From positions 35,055,467 to 35,119,466 of the forward strand of contig JBANSL010000004.1 in assembly GCA_037127255.1 (NCBI GenBank): a stretch of DNA of 64,000 bases, written 5' to 3'. The translations under genes and the position numbers were made by a program. Under the pieces are notes generated by a model that searched no databases, was not told the DNA's origin, and was given only the letters and a program-made list of their open reading frames with translations. How positions within the stretch are numbered: the first letter of the stretch is position 1; each line of letters starts with the position of its first letter. Origin of the DNA: Persicaria tinctoria (taxonomy: Eukaryota; Streptophyta; Magnoliopsida; Caryophyllales; Polygonaceae). Of the stretch, positions 44,561 to 56,250 are shown in pieces.

Positions 44561-45287
44561 GAAAAGAGCAACGTGAACATAGAAGATCTCTACAAAGCAC
44601 CAAAAACCGAGCTTACTGCAGGGACGGCGGGCGTCATGTCTGGGGTGGCGGGCGCCGTGTACTCAGAACCTCAAATCCGAGTGAAAACGTTGGATAACTG
44701 ACATCCACACCCCTCCAAACTTGAAACTTTGACGAACAACTTGATTTCAACGGCTTCTTAGGTTATAGGTAGGGGAACGGTATGGGAAAGATTGAGTTTT
44801 ATGGATGTAGGGTAATGGTGGAAAGTGGTTTGGTGGGTAGAATCAATTGAAACACAAGGCTTTAGTTATTTTTGGAATGGATTCAAGTAGGCTTTTGGGG
44901 TTTTTTAGATTCCTTTTGAAGAGACTTGGTTGGTTCAAAATAGGGAATGAAAATATATAGTCAGTTGGAGAGGGAATATCTATCAAAAAAAGAAAAATAG
45001 AAAATATTAGAGCTAGATAGATAAAAAAAATAGAAAAGATAGAAATTCTAAATCCTAGCAAATAAGGAAACTAGCGCTAGAAAGAAAATAATCTATTCCT
45101 AAGATAGATGGAAATAGACAAAAGATAAAATAAACTAACCTAAGATAGATAGAAATAATCTAATCCTAAAAATAGATAGAAATAATCTAAACCTAAAACA
45201 AAATAAATAGAATATAATCTAATCCTAATAAACATAAGATAAAGAAAAACTAACCTAATACGAAAATAACCCAAAATAAAAAGATAG

Positions 45288-45798
45288 AAAACACGCAATC
45301 CATGTGTAAGTTCTTTTATCCTTAATGGGGAACCAACACGCAATCCATGTGTAATTTCTTTTATCCTTTGCTTTCCTTACAATGATGAATTTTCTCTACA
45401 TCATTTGTTCTAATGCCATTGCATTAGTTCATACATATTCATTCTTGTACTTGTTAATTGCCTTTTCCCCTACATCCTGAATTGGTTTTTTTTTATCCTG
45501 AAGTGGTCCTTTTTCCCTACATCATTTATGCTAACTGACACGCAATTCATGTGTATGTATTACTTCTTTACTATTATTGCCTTTTTACTAAGATATATGA
45601 ATCTATACATATGTTTTTAGATACATAAATATCTACATAGCAAAATTATTGTGAGCACAACGATGACTTACCTTGAGTCAATACATCTTATATTAAGAGG
45701 TCGTGCTCCACTAATGGCCTTGGCTAATTTTTTTTTTACTTATGGATCCTTGTGTTGGCTGGCATGTTAACTGTTATTCCTTAAATTTGTATGGATGG
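45288..45798. other. Unassigned segment between D1 and D2
   Basis: About 510 bp that matches neither D copy. It has three copies of an ACACGCAAT(C/T)CATGTGTA motif (45292, 45333, 45538), each near a TTCTTT(T/A) run. No gene, terminal repeat or target duplication is evident. It may be a fragment of another element. Confidence 0.4.
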
Positions 45799-47033
45799 TG
45801 TTGTACGAACGTCCTTGGCACTTTCGCCCTTTGCCAAATAGTAATATAATCCAAACTCAAACACAACCAATAAATTAGTCAATCAATCACTTGATAAACC
45901 AAACAACTACTAGTATAGCAATTAAGCCCGAAGTCGAATCCAAAGGGAGAAGAGATTTCTTATTCAATAACTCTTAATAATGACTCTTATTACAAAGCAA
46001 TGATTTGTAGCAAATAACCAAGATGTAAAAGTAACCAATTTTATGGTCCTAGGATTGATCTATCAATTATTCATAAATAAATTCTACTTGACTAAAGTTG
46101 AGAGATCCGCAAGGATACAATCGCCTTATTCAATATCACTAAAGAATAGCATTAACGACTCAAGTAATTAGACCAATTGGCATATTGATTCAATGCAATT
46201 AAGACAAATCGGAACAACCCTAATTAGCCCTAATCGACATATCCATAACATAGATCAATTGAAATCATCTACTACAAAGACAAAGAAATATCACATCTTC
46301 AATACTTTATTTGCTATCAAGAACATAATAACGAATTCATAGCCAAGATGCAATTCCTAACATGGTGATCAATCATAGAAAGGAACACAAATATAATCAA
46401 TAAGCACAAGATGATAATTATGAATATGAATAACTAAATAGAATCAAATCCTCACAATCCAAACAACCATGTCTTCGAATCATAGGTGAAACTATGAGTT
46501 TAGCAACTCATATGCCAATTCTCCCCCTCTCTCTCTCTAATTGTGTTCATAGTCTCACAATAGTCAGCTCCTTATCCTCTATGAATGAACTGAATAAACC
46601 TAATAAAGTCTCTCAAAGAGTCGGTAAAGCCCTAATAGAAATAATAATAAAACAATAGAAAATATGGTCTTCAGATCCAAATTCGCAATCGCTGGAAACC
46701 GGCCCACGACGGCGCCGTGTAAATGGCGGCGGGCGCCGCCCTTACAGTGATAGAATTCCCTCGATTGACTTCAATAATCTCCAATGTCGTGTCTTCTTGC
46801 TCATCTCTAGCTTCTTTCTCACCCTCCATATGCTCTAAAACATGTCTCTTAAGCTCTTCCAAAGTTCCTTCAAGGTCGGAATGTAATTTTGCGGAATAAA
46901 CACTAAAAAGGTGTAGATTCCAAACTCGAATACGTCACAAGCAATATATGAAACTACACTAAAACATAAGCAATAGCACTACCTAAACACAATAAGAAAT
47001 ACCTATAATGCCTATATGAAACATGCATTATTA
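45799..47033 (-). repeat. D2 LTR (3')
   Basis: The minus strand starts TAATAATGCATG, a G-to-A change from the TGATAATGC of D1 and C, after the AGTGTGGGGGATT tract. It ends GTACAACA at 45799. It holds the GC doublet at 46708-46740. The altered first dinucleotide would impair integration of this copy. Confidence 0.78.
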
Positions 47034-48484
47034 AATCCCCCACACTTAACTCTTGCTTATCCTCAAGCAACCATAAGACAAAAACATCATCTACGTATCC
47101 CACAGGAAATTCTTTCATAACTCTACTCATCAAAAGCAACATCATCAATAGTGCAAATATAATCAAGGCATATAAACGTCATAACATGTATATATGGGAT
47201 CAAGTTGCTTGCATGCTCAAAAGTCCAACCTTACCAAGGATAAGATGGGTATCTCTCACTCTCATGGGTTTCGGCTTTAAGCATACACTCACCTCAGTTC
47301 CATATACAAGCCTCAACTCAAATATTGACATTTATATCACAAAATCTCCACCAGACACGTCAATGCAAAAATAAGGACGTCAAGAGGACTTTCGCTCAAT
47401 GGCAACCTTCATAGAAGATTCCATTCGGCGGGGTTGTAAGGGCGCTTAGTAATGAAACATAACGGCAATGAATTGTATTTGGTCATGTGGTTCTATAAAT
47501 TCCGGGAAAATAAGATTCCAACAACTCCTAACTTAACATAACACAAATCAACTCAATAATACTCAAGCTCACAAGTACACAACATCTCTCAATATCATCA
47601 TACAAACTCCAAAAATCATTCATCATCTCAACCACATCACATATCATGAAATCTCCAACACCCGACCAATGTAACTTCTAACTAACATAAATCCAATTTC
47701 TCCTCATTGTGCAAAACTAACTTGGCTCTTCTTTTTTTCTTTTTCGTTTTTTTTCTCTCTTTTTTGGATATTTTTTGACTTACTTTCACTCCTTGGTGAA
47801 TTTTATCCTCCCTAGGTCCAAGCTTTTTATATTTTTCTTGAGCCAAAATGCATGTAAGACAAATGCATAAGAATGAGGGAATAACTAAGCACATAACATT
47901 ACATTGTCTCAAAACCATAAAGCATAACATCACACTTTAGCTTCATTTTCCTCAATCTCCAAAGGAGATTCCATAACCCATTCAAGATCTCAATTTCCCC
48001 AGAATAAGGGTAAGGCTTATCATAGGCTAGGAATAATATAATTTTGTGGAGCTATCAATAAAATAAGCTAGATGCTCAATTTGGCTTCAAAGCAAGACAT
48101 AACATAAGGCAGACACGGATAAATATGTGGCTAAAAGTTTGCCGTTATCATTTTAACTTATCAAGCAATGAACATGTATATAATCGCTCTTGAAAATAGA
48201 TAACCATGACAATACTCAATGATAAATGCATAGGAAGAGTAAATCACACAAGAAAAGCAAAAGAAATATAGATGTATCCCTTATAAGGCCAAAAACATCT
48301 CACAAGGACAAATTTTTGTTGAATATCAAGCATGCTCACAAACTTAGATCGTACATGCTCAATTACCTATGCCTAATCATATTTCACACAAAAACCAATT
48401 TCAAAGACAAGTTCAAATCATTCAAGAATTCCAATTTTTTTTTCTTAAATAGGACAAACTCAAATTAGATTGAAATCTTTGATA

Positions 48485-48719
48485 CTCCCTCCGTTCCAAA
48501 ATACATGGTCTTTTACTTTTTAGCACGCTTTTTAATGAGCGAAAAACTCTATGAAATATTATTTTGTAATTAATTTTTTATATATAATTAGATACTTATT
48601 AGTAATAAGTATCAAATAGTATAAAAATTTTAATTAAAAAAATAATATTTTATAGAGTTTTTCGCTCTTTAAAAAGCGTGCCAAAAAACAAAAGCCCATC
48701 TATTATGGAACGGAGGGAG
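48485..48719. mobile_element. Stowaway-type MITE
   Basis: Terminal inverted repeats CTCCCTCCGTTCCAAAATA / TATTATGGAACGGAGGGAG with TA target duplication (48483-48484 and 48720-48721), 235 bp. Almost the whole element is self-complementary (AGCACGCTTTTTAATGAGCG against CGCTCTTTAAAAAGCGTG). It is mobilised in trans by Tc1/mariner transposases. It lies in the 3' non-coding region of D2 and is absent from D1. Confidence 0.95.
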
Positions 48720-48928
48720 TAATAAAATATGCAATGCATGAAAACAAGACTCACATTTTTTTCTTAAATTTTTTCGACATTTTCTCAATTTTTTTTTCAT
48801 TTTTGACATTTTATATAACATAAAAGAAATAACTTAAAAGAAATAACATAAATAAAAAGACTAAAAATCAAAACAAAAACACAAATTAAACATGGACTAA
48901 CCTATCCTAACTAATTCACTTCACTTCT

Positions 48929-48946
48929 CCCCCCCCCCCCCCCCCC
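48929..48946 (-). repeat. G18 run in D2 sense strand
   Basis: 18 C on the plus strand, reading TAAGTGTTAGGT-G18-AGAAGTG in element orientation; same place as the G21 run of D1. Confidence 0.9.
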
Positions 48947-49157
48947 ACCTAACACTTACATGTTGCATTGTCCTTGATGAAAGATAAAATAAAGGGTTTG
49001 AATGAAGCAAATGACTAACCAATTACTGTGAAGGCGGGGTCTGGGGTCAAGACGGTTGATTGATCATATCAATCAACAAGAGACAAGCATCTTGTAGTTG
49101 ATCAATCTTCTCAACTAAAATCGCATGGGACTTGGTTAACCTCATCAGTTCAGCCAC

Positions 49158-49617
49158 CTACTGCGTCTCAAATATAGTCCATTTCTTCTCCAAGCAGGCG
49201 ATGCGCGAGGCATCTAGAACCACATGCGGCGTCATCTCGATCTGCATATCTTCATCTTCAACATCGCTCGCAGGGGTCATAGGATCATCAAGCTTCCTCA
49301 AATTAGTGTCAACAAGAACATGGCTTCGGCGGAAGTCCACTAATTTCGGCCACACAGGTGAAATAGTCGGCAGATACCGATGATGAGATAACTGAGGTCC
49401 CGAAAGCCAACGAAACCTCTTAATAGCATACGACAACTGCAGCTTCTCTACCATCTGTGCAGAGAGAAGAGCGTCAATGTCCCACATATAAGATTGACTC
49501 ACATGCTACAGTGAACTAACATCAACACCATAAAATATTGACATAATTGTGATCATGCCTCCGAAAGGGGCGACAAAAGAATGATTCTCACTGCGCTGGT
49601 CACGAGCCTTCTCACAC
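49158..49617 (-). pseudogene. D2 env-position ORF, C-terminal half (ATHILA ORF1-like)
   Basis: Continues the frame of 55643-56250 across element C. It includes a segment after the LVDFxYC-type motif and an acidic C-terminus (ASDVEDEDMQIEM), with a stop at about 49503. Proteins of this type lie downstream of pol in Athila elements and have been called ORF1 or env-like; their role is unknown. Interrupted by the C insertion at 49622/55643. Confidence 0.5.
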
Positions 49618-49622
49618 ATCAT
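49618..49622. repeat. Target site duplication of C (ATCAT), left copy
   Basis: Identical to 55643-55647. With TG...CA ends on both LTRs this defines a clean insertion. Confidence 0.95.
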
Positions 49623-51243
49623 TGATAATGCACATTTCTAATGGGCATTATAGGATAATTTAGTTGCATTTACATTGTAGAATATGCATGTTTTAGTGTT
49701 AATTTAGATAAAACACTTTTTGTGGAAAAGTTCGGAATCTACGTTATTTCGGTTGAATTATGCAGAATCGTAGATCCGACATGGTGGAAAGCAAGGGAAA
49801 GCTGTTAAACATGGCCAAGTGAAGTCAAGAAATCAAGCTAAGAAGAGGAAGAAAGGAGAAGAGAAAGAAAGAGGGAAGAACAATGAAGAATCGAGCTTCT
49901 GGGCATCTGTCGCTGCCAGCGAATGGGATCTCGCTGCCAGCGAGTGGAGTCAGTGAGAGCAGGTCCAGGAGCCAGCACATCTCGCTGCCAGCGAATGGAA
50001 TCTCGCTGCCAGCGACTGGAGTCAGCGGAAGCATGTCCAGGAGCAGCATGACTCGCTGCCAGCGAAAGGAAACTCGCTGCCAGCGAATGGAGTCGCTGCC
50101 AGCGGACGGCCGGATTCGCGGCAGCGGAAATGATGACTCGCGGCAGCGGAAATGGTGACTCGCGGAAGCGGAAAGGAAGTACCCGAGAAGCTTGTGAGAA
50201 AATTCTAAGGCATGAAAGTCGCTGCCAGCGAGTGTGCCAGCGAGTTGGTAGCGGAAATCCAACAGAAGCTCAATCAAGGTCATTCGCTGCCAGCGAAAAT
50301 TTCTCGCTGCCAGCGGAATCCGACGCTGAATTATTTTAGGAAAGTTCTATCTTTGATCTAGTTTGTTTAGGAAGTTTCTATCTTTTATCTATCTTTATCT
50401 ACCTTTTATGGAAGACATTAGGCTTATAAATAGGATGTTCTAGGCTTAGTTTTAGGGGAAGGAATTAATTCCAAGTAGAGAAATCACCATTGAAGAGAAG
50501 AAAGCTTAGGTAAGCCATGTTTGGCTAATTTTGTAGTTTCCGCCTACACTTTCGAGACTTGGTTGGTGGTTTGTGAGTTTCTAATTCAAGTTATTTTTCC
50601 TCTTTAATTCTTTCAACTTCTTTGTGTGATATTGATTATGTTATTGATGTTATCTTGATTAGCTACCTTGATAATATTGATTTCATGCTAGGATTTAATA
50701 CTTTCGTATTTGTGTTATTTCCGTAGTAGCACGCATAAGATTGTGGATTCCGTGTTTGAAGCATGATTATGTAGGGAGTTGACATATATCTTAAACATTG
50801 ATTTACCGTGTTTAATTGGTGTTATTTATATGCTCAAGTTCTTGGGACTATTTGCTATCTCTTTGTTAAATCTTGACCGTGTTAAGGTTGCAATGAGGTG
50901 TAAGGGATTAATTGGACTCGTAGGACTTTTAATCTACTTAAACCAAGACGAGAGGAATTCGTAGGAAACGATAATAGCTTGAAAAGGATTCGATGATCAA
51001 TAAAACCAACCAAAGTCGAGAACTTGTAGGTGGAAACGCTTTTCTTCTATCCTTTATTTGCTTTTGTCAATATTATTTTCTTTTATTTTCATTCATAAAA
51101 ATCTTTTCTTTTTACATTGATAAATACACAATATTTAGAAATACTTGATTCTCTAGGGTTCGACCCCTTACTTGCATACTATACTAGTTTGTTCGTTTGG
51201 GAATTATTTTTGGCAAGGGAAATCAACGACTTTCCCTCCGTCA
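49623..51243 (+). repeat. C 5' LTR
   Basis: TGATAATGC to CCGTCA, 1621 bp. The TCGCTGCCAGCGA cluster (49910-50317) lies upstream of TATAAATA (50425-50432), so in U3. A tRNA-like B-box motif GGTTCGACCCC is at 51157-51167 near the 3' end. Short frames over the palindromes are accidental. Confidence 0.97.
49910..50317. repeat. C palindrome-doublet cluster (5' LTR)
   Basis: The inverted repeat TCGCTG-C-CAGCGA and close variants start at 49910, 49931, 49982, 50003, 50053, 50074, 50093, 50116, 50138, 50160, near 50219, 50284 and 50304. The first three pairs are exactly 21 bp apart. Identical copies are in the 3' LTR (54309-54716). Confidence 0.93.
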
Positions 51244-51247
51244 AAAT

Positions 51248-51265
51248 TGGCGCCGTTGCCGGGGA
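51248..51265 (+). other. C primer binding site (tRNA-Asp)
   Basis: TGGCGCCGTTGCCGGGGA, perfectly complementary to the 3' end of plant tRNA-Asp, four bases after the LTR end CA. Confidence 0.95.
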
Positions 51266-51373
51266 ATCAAGTTTATTTCTTTGTTTTGTGTATTTATTAA
51301 TATTTGTATATATATCTATCCCCGTTGTGGACCTATCTTACGGTTCACGACACCTCGTTACTAATTGTTTGTA

Positions 51374-52147
51374 ATGGAGTTGAAGTTATGGCAATACCAA
51401 GGAGAATACTTTCACCATTACCTCACAAGAGTGCAAGATTTAGTGGACGACCGTGCTTCGCGGGGTATCCAAGATGATTTGAAAGAACAAGTACTTTGCG
51501 TTCAAGATGGCATGCTTCCCGAGATACGAGAATTCGCCCAATCTTTGAAAAACGAAGGTTTTTATGGTTTGGATTGGCTGGAATTGTGGGATATTTTCCT
51601 TTGTGTGGGTGACATGGCAAAGGTGGAAGAAGAATACATGTTGGCATCCACACCCTTACCTTTCAAACCAATGGCGAGCGAGATACATGAGGGAAGCCAA
51701 GACACAAGCACCAATGGTTCAATCGATGATGGAGAAGGGAGCTCGATACCTCTTGACATGGAGTCTCGTGAGTGCACGCATGAGGAACCATGTATTTTGG
51801 CACCTACTCCACCAATAGAAATCATCCCCAACGCACCTATTGAGGAACCAAGTCCGGAGCCGATTTCTGTGGCTCTTGAGCAAGGTAATGATATTTTTTA
51901 CACGTTTGTGGATTTTGGTGAATATGTAGATCCTTGGGAGCATTACTTCAACAAGCCACCAGCGGAACTATGTTGGTGGTACTACATACCCTCGGCGAGA
52001 AGTCACGCTCGAGCATATGAAGAGTTGGAGACCTTCTTCAACACCACATCTTTTGACTTCGACTTCTTCATATGTGGTGCTCGCCTACCTAGATGGTGTG
52101 CACCGGAGTTTGATTTGCTAAAGAGAGCGTTGGCAATGTCTGAGTGA
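51374..52147 (+). CDS. C single ORF, 257 codons, gag-derived protein of unknown function
   Basis: The ATG at 51374 is preferred over the in-frame non-ATG upstream start. The first 85 residues (GEYFHHYLTRVQDL, GIQDDLKEQVLCVQDGM) resemble a helical gag fragment. The middle is acidic and proline-rich (APIEEPSPEP). The end has aromatic clusters (WEHYFNKPPAELCWWYYIPS). No knuckle or catalytic motif. An intact frame in a young element suggests translation, perhaps for packaging. After the stop, GGGAGGCAACCCGAGG is the motif that follows pol in Athila-like elements, so gag-pol is probably deleted around this ORF. Confidence 0.6.
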   Translation: MELKLWQYQGEYFHHYLTRVQDLVDDRASRGIQDDLKEQVLCVQDGMLPEIREFAQSLKNEGFYGLDWLELWDIFLCVGDMAKVEEEYMLASTPLPFKPMASEIHEGSQDTSTNGSIDDGEGSSIPLDMESRECTHEEPCILAPTPPIEIIPNAPIEEPSPEPISVALEQGNDIFYTFVDFGEYVDPWEHYFNKPPAELCWWYYIPSARSHARAYEELETFFNTTSFDFDFFICGARLPRWCAPEFDLLKRALAMSE

Positions 52148-52556
52148 GTCTTGAACACATGGACGAATAAACCGTCGAGTCTATGACGATAAACAAGGAC
52201 GCTTCTTGGGAGGCAACCCGAGGTAAGTTTTCCTAAATTAGTTATTTCAATTCCTAGTTAATTAGTTAATTAGTTTTGTCATTTGATAAATGAGATTTCC
52301 TTTATATGTTAGATAGATGCTTTCGGAATATTTTTGGAGCTAACCATGCAGGAAAAACGAAAAAGAAAAAAAAAAGAAAAGACCCAAGAATAGAGAGTGT
52401 GTGCTAAATTCGTTGTCGTTCTTCATCGTTCTTCTTCCGAGCTTCATCATCTTTGCCATTGAAAATTTTCCACAATGTGAGTTATTCTTTGCCCATTTTT
52501 TTCTCTCTCATATTTTGATGATTTGTTGTCTTTGATTTTCATTGAGGACAATGAAG

Positions 52557-52578
52557 AGTTTAAGTGTGGGGGAGGGTT
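52557..52578 (+). other. C internal polypurine-like site
   Basis: GTTTAAGTGTGGGGGAGGG after an ATTGAGGACAATGAAG stretch, 1.45 kb upstream of the 3' tract and nearly identical to it (TTAAGTGTGGGGGAG). Confidence 0.8.
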
Positions 52579-54002
52579 GCATTCATAGATCCATGCATCC
52601 ATTCATATTTATTTTTCCGTTATGCATTCATGTTTATTTTTTGTTATTTTATTGCATCGGAAAATGAAAAAAAAAAAATTTAAATCCAAAAAGAGCATGC
52701 ATTGCATATATGTATTTTTCAAATACCCATCTTGCCTTAGTTTGTCATCTATTTTATTTTTATGAGTTTTACCATATATGTTCCATAATATGATTGAATT
52801 GCCTAGCCTTGTCACATACTTGAGATGATTTTTATGGGAGCATGACTTGTTAGTTCAATTGAGCAAGTATGATTCTTTGTCTTGGGCATTATTGAAATCC
52901 AACAAATATTGTCCTAGTGAGGAATTTTGGCCATATAGGGATTTTCATCATATTTATTCCCTTTTTGTTTCTTGTGTGACATTATACTCTCCTTATGCAA
53001 TTACCTCTTGAGATTGACATTGTTATCTATATTTGAGGCCGATTTTATATGTCTATTACTTATGAGTTTCAAATGATAGAGGCATGATTTTCTTAGCCAT
53101 ATTATTATCCATATCCACCCTACATATGTGTCCTTTTCTTGTAGCCAAATTTGAGCCGTAGCCTTTTCTTTGAAGCTCCACAAAATTTATCCTTAGCCGA
53201 TGATAAGCCTTACCCAATCCGGGAATTAGGATTAGAGTTGGTGAATGATTGATGTGGTTGAGTGGAAAAGAAAATATTGTTAAGAGAGTTACGAGTTGTG
53301 GATTATTATGTAATTTTGGTTTTATTCCTCACATTGTGCATTATTGTATTTTTGGCTCTAGAAAAGAAAAATTGAAAAAAAAAAGAAATAGAAGAAAAGA
53401 AAAAGAAAAAAGAAAAAGATGAATAAAGAGCCTTTTATTTTCATTATGTATGTGAGAGTTGGAAAAAAATGTATGGTTGAGAGAAAGGTCTTTTGTTGAG
53501 TGTTTTAAGAGTGAAAGTTTGAGTTATCTTGGTTTTGGAAGTATTTGGTTTTTGATGTTCTTCCAGTTGTTCTTAGGGATCCCTTTTTCCCGGATTTTTA
53601 GCACCACAAGCCTAAGTATTTCCTACCTTAAATTCCTTACCAAGCCCCATTACAACCTTGATAAAAGACCTCTTGATGTTTCTTATAAGTGATGGCATCC
53701 ACGGTGGAGAATATGTGATATATGTGTCAATTTCTATGTAGCTCTTTTCATTTTGGATTGAGTCGAGAGATATATTATTAAGCCTAAACACAATGAGAGT
53801 GAGAGCAAACACATAATCCCGGTGAGGTTGGATGATATGTGCCTTATTTTGAATCATTCATATACTTGCTAGGATGTTAGCTTTCATGTTCATGGCTCCT
53901 CCACTTTGATGTTGCTTTTGACAAGGTTAGTGCTTGAAGATTATATGTGTGGGATGATGGTTTTGCTCTTCTTTATTTTGCATTGCTTGAGGACAAGCAA
54001 AA
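52579..54002 (+). other. C 3' non-coding region
   Basis: No gene seen. It aligns in order with the D1/D2 3' regions (blocks around ATTATCCATATCCACCCTA and GAAGCTCCACAAAAT), so C and D descend from a common ancestor. It contains A-runs at 52666 and a purine-rich stretch at 53360-53420. Confidence 0.6.
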
Positions 54003-54003
54003 G

Positions 54004-54021
54004 GTTAAGTGTGGGGGAGTT
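54004..54021 (+). other. C 3' polypurine tract
   Basis: GTTAAGTGTGGGGGAGTT ends one base before the 3' LTR start. Confidence 0.92.
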
Positions 54022-55642
54022 TGATAATGCACATTTCTAATGGGCATTATAGGATAATTTAGTTGCATTTACATTGTAGAATATGCATGTTTTAGTGTTA
54101 ATTTAGATAAAACACTTTTTGTGGAAAAGTTCGGAATCTACGTTATTTCGGTTGAATTATGCAGAATCGTAGATCCGACATGGTGGAAAGCAAGGGAAAG
54201 CTGTTAAACATGGCCAAGTGAAGTCAAGAAATCAAGCTAAGAAGAGGAAGAAAGGAGAAGAGAAAGAAAGAGGGAAGAACAATGAAGAATCGAGCTTCTG
54301 GGCATCTGTCGCTGCCAGCGAATGGGATCTCGCTGCCAGCGAGTGGAGTCAGTGAGAGCAGGTCCAGGAGCCAGCACATCTCGCTGCCAGCGAATGGAAT
54401 CTCGCTGCCAGCGACTGGAGTCAGCGGAAGCATGTCCAGGAGCAGCATGACTCGCTGCCAGCGAAAGGAAACTCGCTGCCAGCGAATGGAGTCGCTGCCA
54501 GCGGACGGCCGGATTCGCGGCAGCGGAAATGATGACTCGCGGCAGCGGAAATGGTGACTCGCGGAAGCGGAAAGGAAGTACCCGAGAAGCTTGTGAGAAA
54601 ATTCTAAGGCATGAAAGTCGCTGCCAGCGAGTGTGCCAGCGAGTTGGTAGCGGAAATCCAACAGAAGCTCAATCAAGGCCATTCGCTGCCAGCGAAAATT
54701 TCTCGCTGCCAGCGGAATCCGACGCTGAATTATTTTAGGAAAGTTCTATCTTTGATCTAGTTTGTTTAGGAAGTTTCTATCTTTTATCTATCTTTATCTA
54801 CCTTTTATGGAAGACATTAGGCTTATAAATAGGATGTTCTAGGCTTAGTTTTAGGGGAAGGAATTAATTCCAAGTAGAGAAATCACCATTGAAGAGAAGA
54901 AAGCTTAGGTAAGCCATGTTTGGCTAATTTTGTAGTTTCCGCCTACACTTTCGAGACTTGGTTGGTGGTTTGTGAGTTTCTAATTCAAGTTATTTTTCCT
55001 CTTTAATTCTTTCAACTTCTTTGTGTGATATTGATTATGTTATTGATGTTATCTTGATTAGCTACCTTGATAATATTGATTTCATGCTAGGATTTAATAC
55101 TTTCGTATTTGTGTTATTTCCGTAGTAGCACGCATAAGATTGTGGATTCCGTGTTTGAAGCATGATTATGTAGGGAGTTGACATATATCTTAAACATTGA
55201 TTTACCGTGTTTAATTGGTGTTATTTATATGCTCAAGTTCTTGGGACTATTTGCTATCTCTTTGTTAAATCTTGACCGTGTTAAGGTTGCAATGAGGTGT
55301 AAGGGATTAATTGGACTCGTAGGACTTTTAATCTACTTAAACCAAGACGAGAGGAATTCGTAGGAAACGATAATAGCTTGAAAAGGATTCGATGATCAAT
55401 AAAACCAACCAAAGTCGAGAACTTGTAGGTGGAAACGCTTTTCTTCTATCCTTTATTTGCTTTTGTCAATATTATTTTCTTTTATTTTCATTCATAAAAA
55501 TCTTTTCTTTTTATATTGATAAATACACAATATTTAGAAATACTTGATTCTCTAGGGTTCGACCCCTTACTTGCATACTATACTAGTTTGTTCGTTTGGG
55601 AATTATTTTTGGCAAGGGAAATCAACGACTTTCCCTCCGTCA
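54022..55642 (+). repeat. C 3' LTR
   Basis: 1621 bp, two substitutions from the 5' LTR, same palindromic cluster (54309-54716), TATA box (54824-54831) and B-box motif (55556-55566). Confidence 0.97.
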
Positions 55643-56250
55643 ATCATCAAAAACAAGAGTACCCAGTCTGGTACTATAGTAGACTTAGAAGTCAAGCAAT
55701 ACATAAAATCAATCAAACCAGGATCGACAATAGCTGTGCTATCAGAAACATAGAAAGTAGAGCCCAAAATCCGCAAACAGAGATGAAGAGCGGGATGAGT
55801 AATCATATCATTAGGTCTGGAGTTCTTGAAAGTCTGAGGCATCCCTGTCAAACTCCTCCAAATTTGTGCTAAATCAAGAACACGCATAACATTCTGCCAC
55901 TTCCTAGAGCACCTCTTCGAAACACCAAAAGCAACTCCGATTGCAGCATATGAGGAGTTACAAGCTCTTCCCCTTAACAAAAATCGAACATCCTTGGGCG
56001 AGATTACATCCAAAGTAGTAAGGAACTCCTTGACCAAACAAGGGTGGGTAGGAGCCCTTCTACCGATAAATTCGCACAGCACTCCACGTGCCATCAGGGT
56101 GATTATATAATTAAACTAACCCAACATCTTCAATGTGGTTTCGTCAAAGAACATGGTCGACGTGTAGGTACGCTTCCCAAGTGCATTCCAGGATAGCACA
56201 TCAGTATCATCGATGTAGATCGACACTTCTTTCTTAATAGCTTCACTCAT
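55643..56250 (-). pseudogene. D2 env-position ORF, N-terminal half (ATHILA ORF1-like)
   Basis: ATG at 56250, in frame except for a stop at about 56116-56118. Conserved-looking parts include VRFLLRGRACNSSYAAIGVAF, a HPALHLCLRILGSTFY segment and VDPGLIDFMYCL, like the ATHILA ORF1 / plant env-like family found after pol in Athila elements. Split by C at 55643. The upstream stretch 56251-57240 is non-coding and carries two GC doublets. Confidence 0.5.

Larger units (their letters stand above)
40878..45287 (-). mobile_element. D1: 3' part of an Athila-like element (with LTR 39575-40877)
   Basis: Read on the minus strand: region downstream of pol (45287-44640), a shortened env-position ORF remnant (44560-44220), a G-run (44112-44092), a long T/A-rich 3' non-coding region with a threefold tandem repeat, a purine tract at about 40880-40893, then the LTR. 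Gag and pol are absent. It aligns with D2 except for the extra tandem units and an internal deletion of about 0.85 kb in the env-position ORF. Confidence 0.8.
49623..55642 (+). mobile_element. C: young Athila-type non-autonomous LTR retrotransposon
   Basis: Complete 6.0-kb element with two 1621-bp LTRs that differ at only two positions I could find (50278/54677 and 51114/55513), a tRNA-Asp primer site, one 258-codon ORF, two polypurine tracts and target duplication ATCAT. It has no protease, RT or integrase, so recent mobilisation must have used enzymes from another element. It inserted in the env-position ORF of D2. Confidence 0.97.

Noticed and set aside
49825..50339. Open frames over the C LTR palindromes (152 codons minus; 91 and 69 codons plus)
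   Set aside because: Frames arise from the repeated TCGCTGCCAGCGA motif, occur identically in both LTRs and overlap on both strands. No start context or domain supports them.
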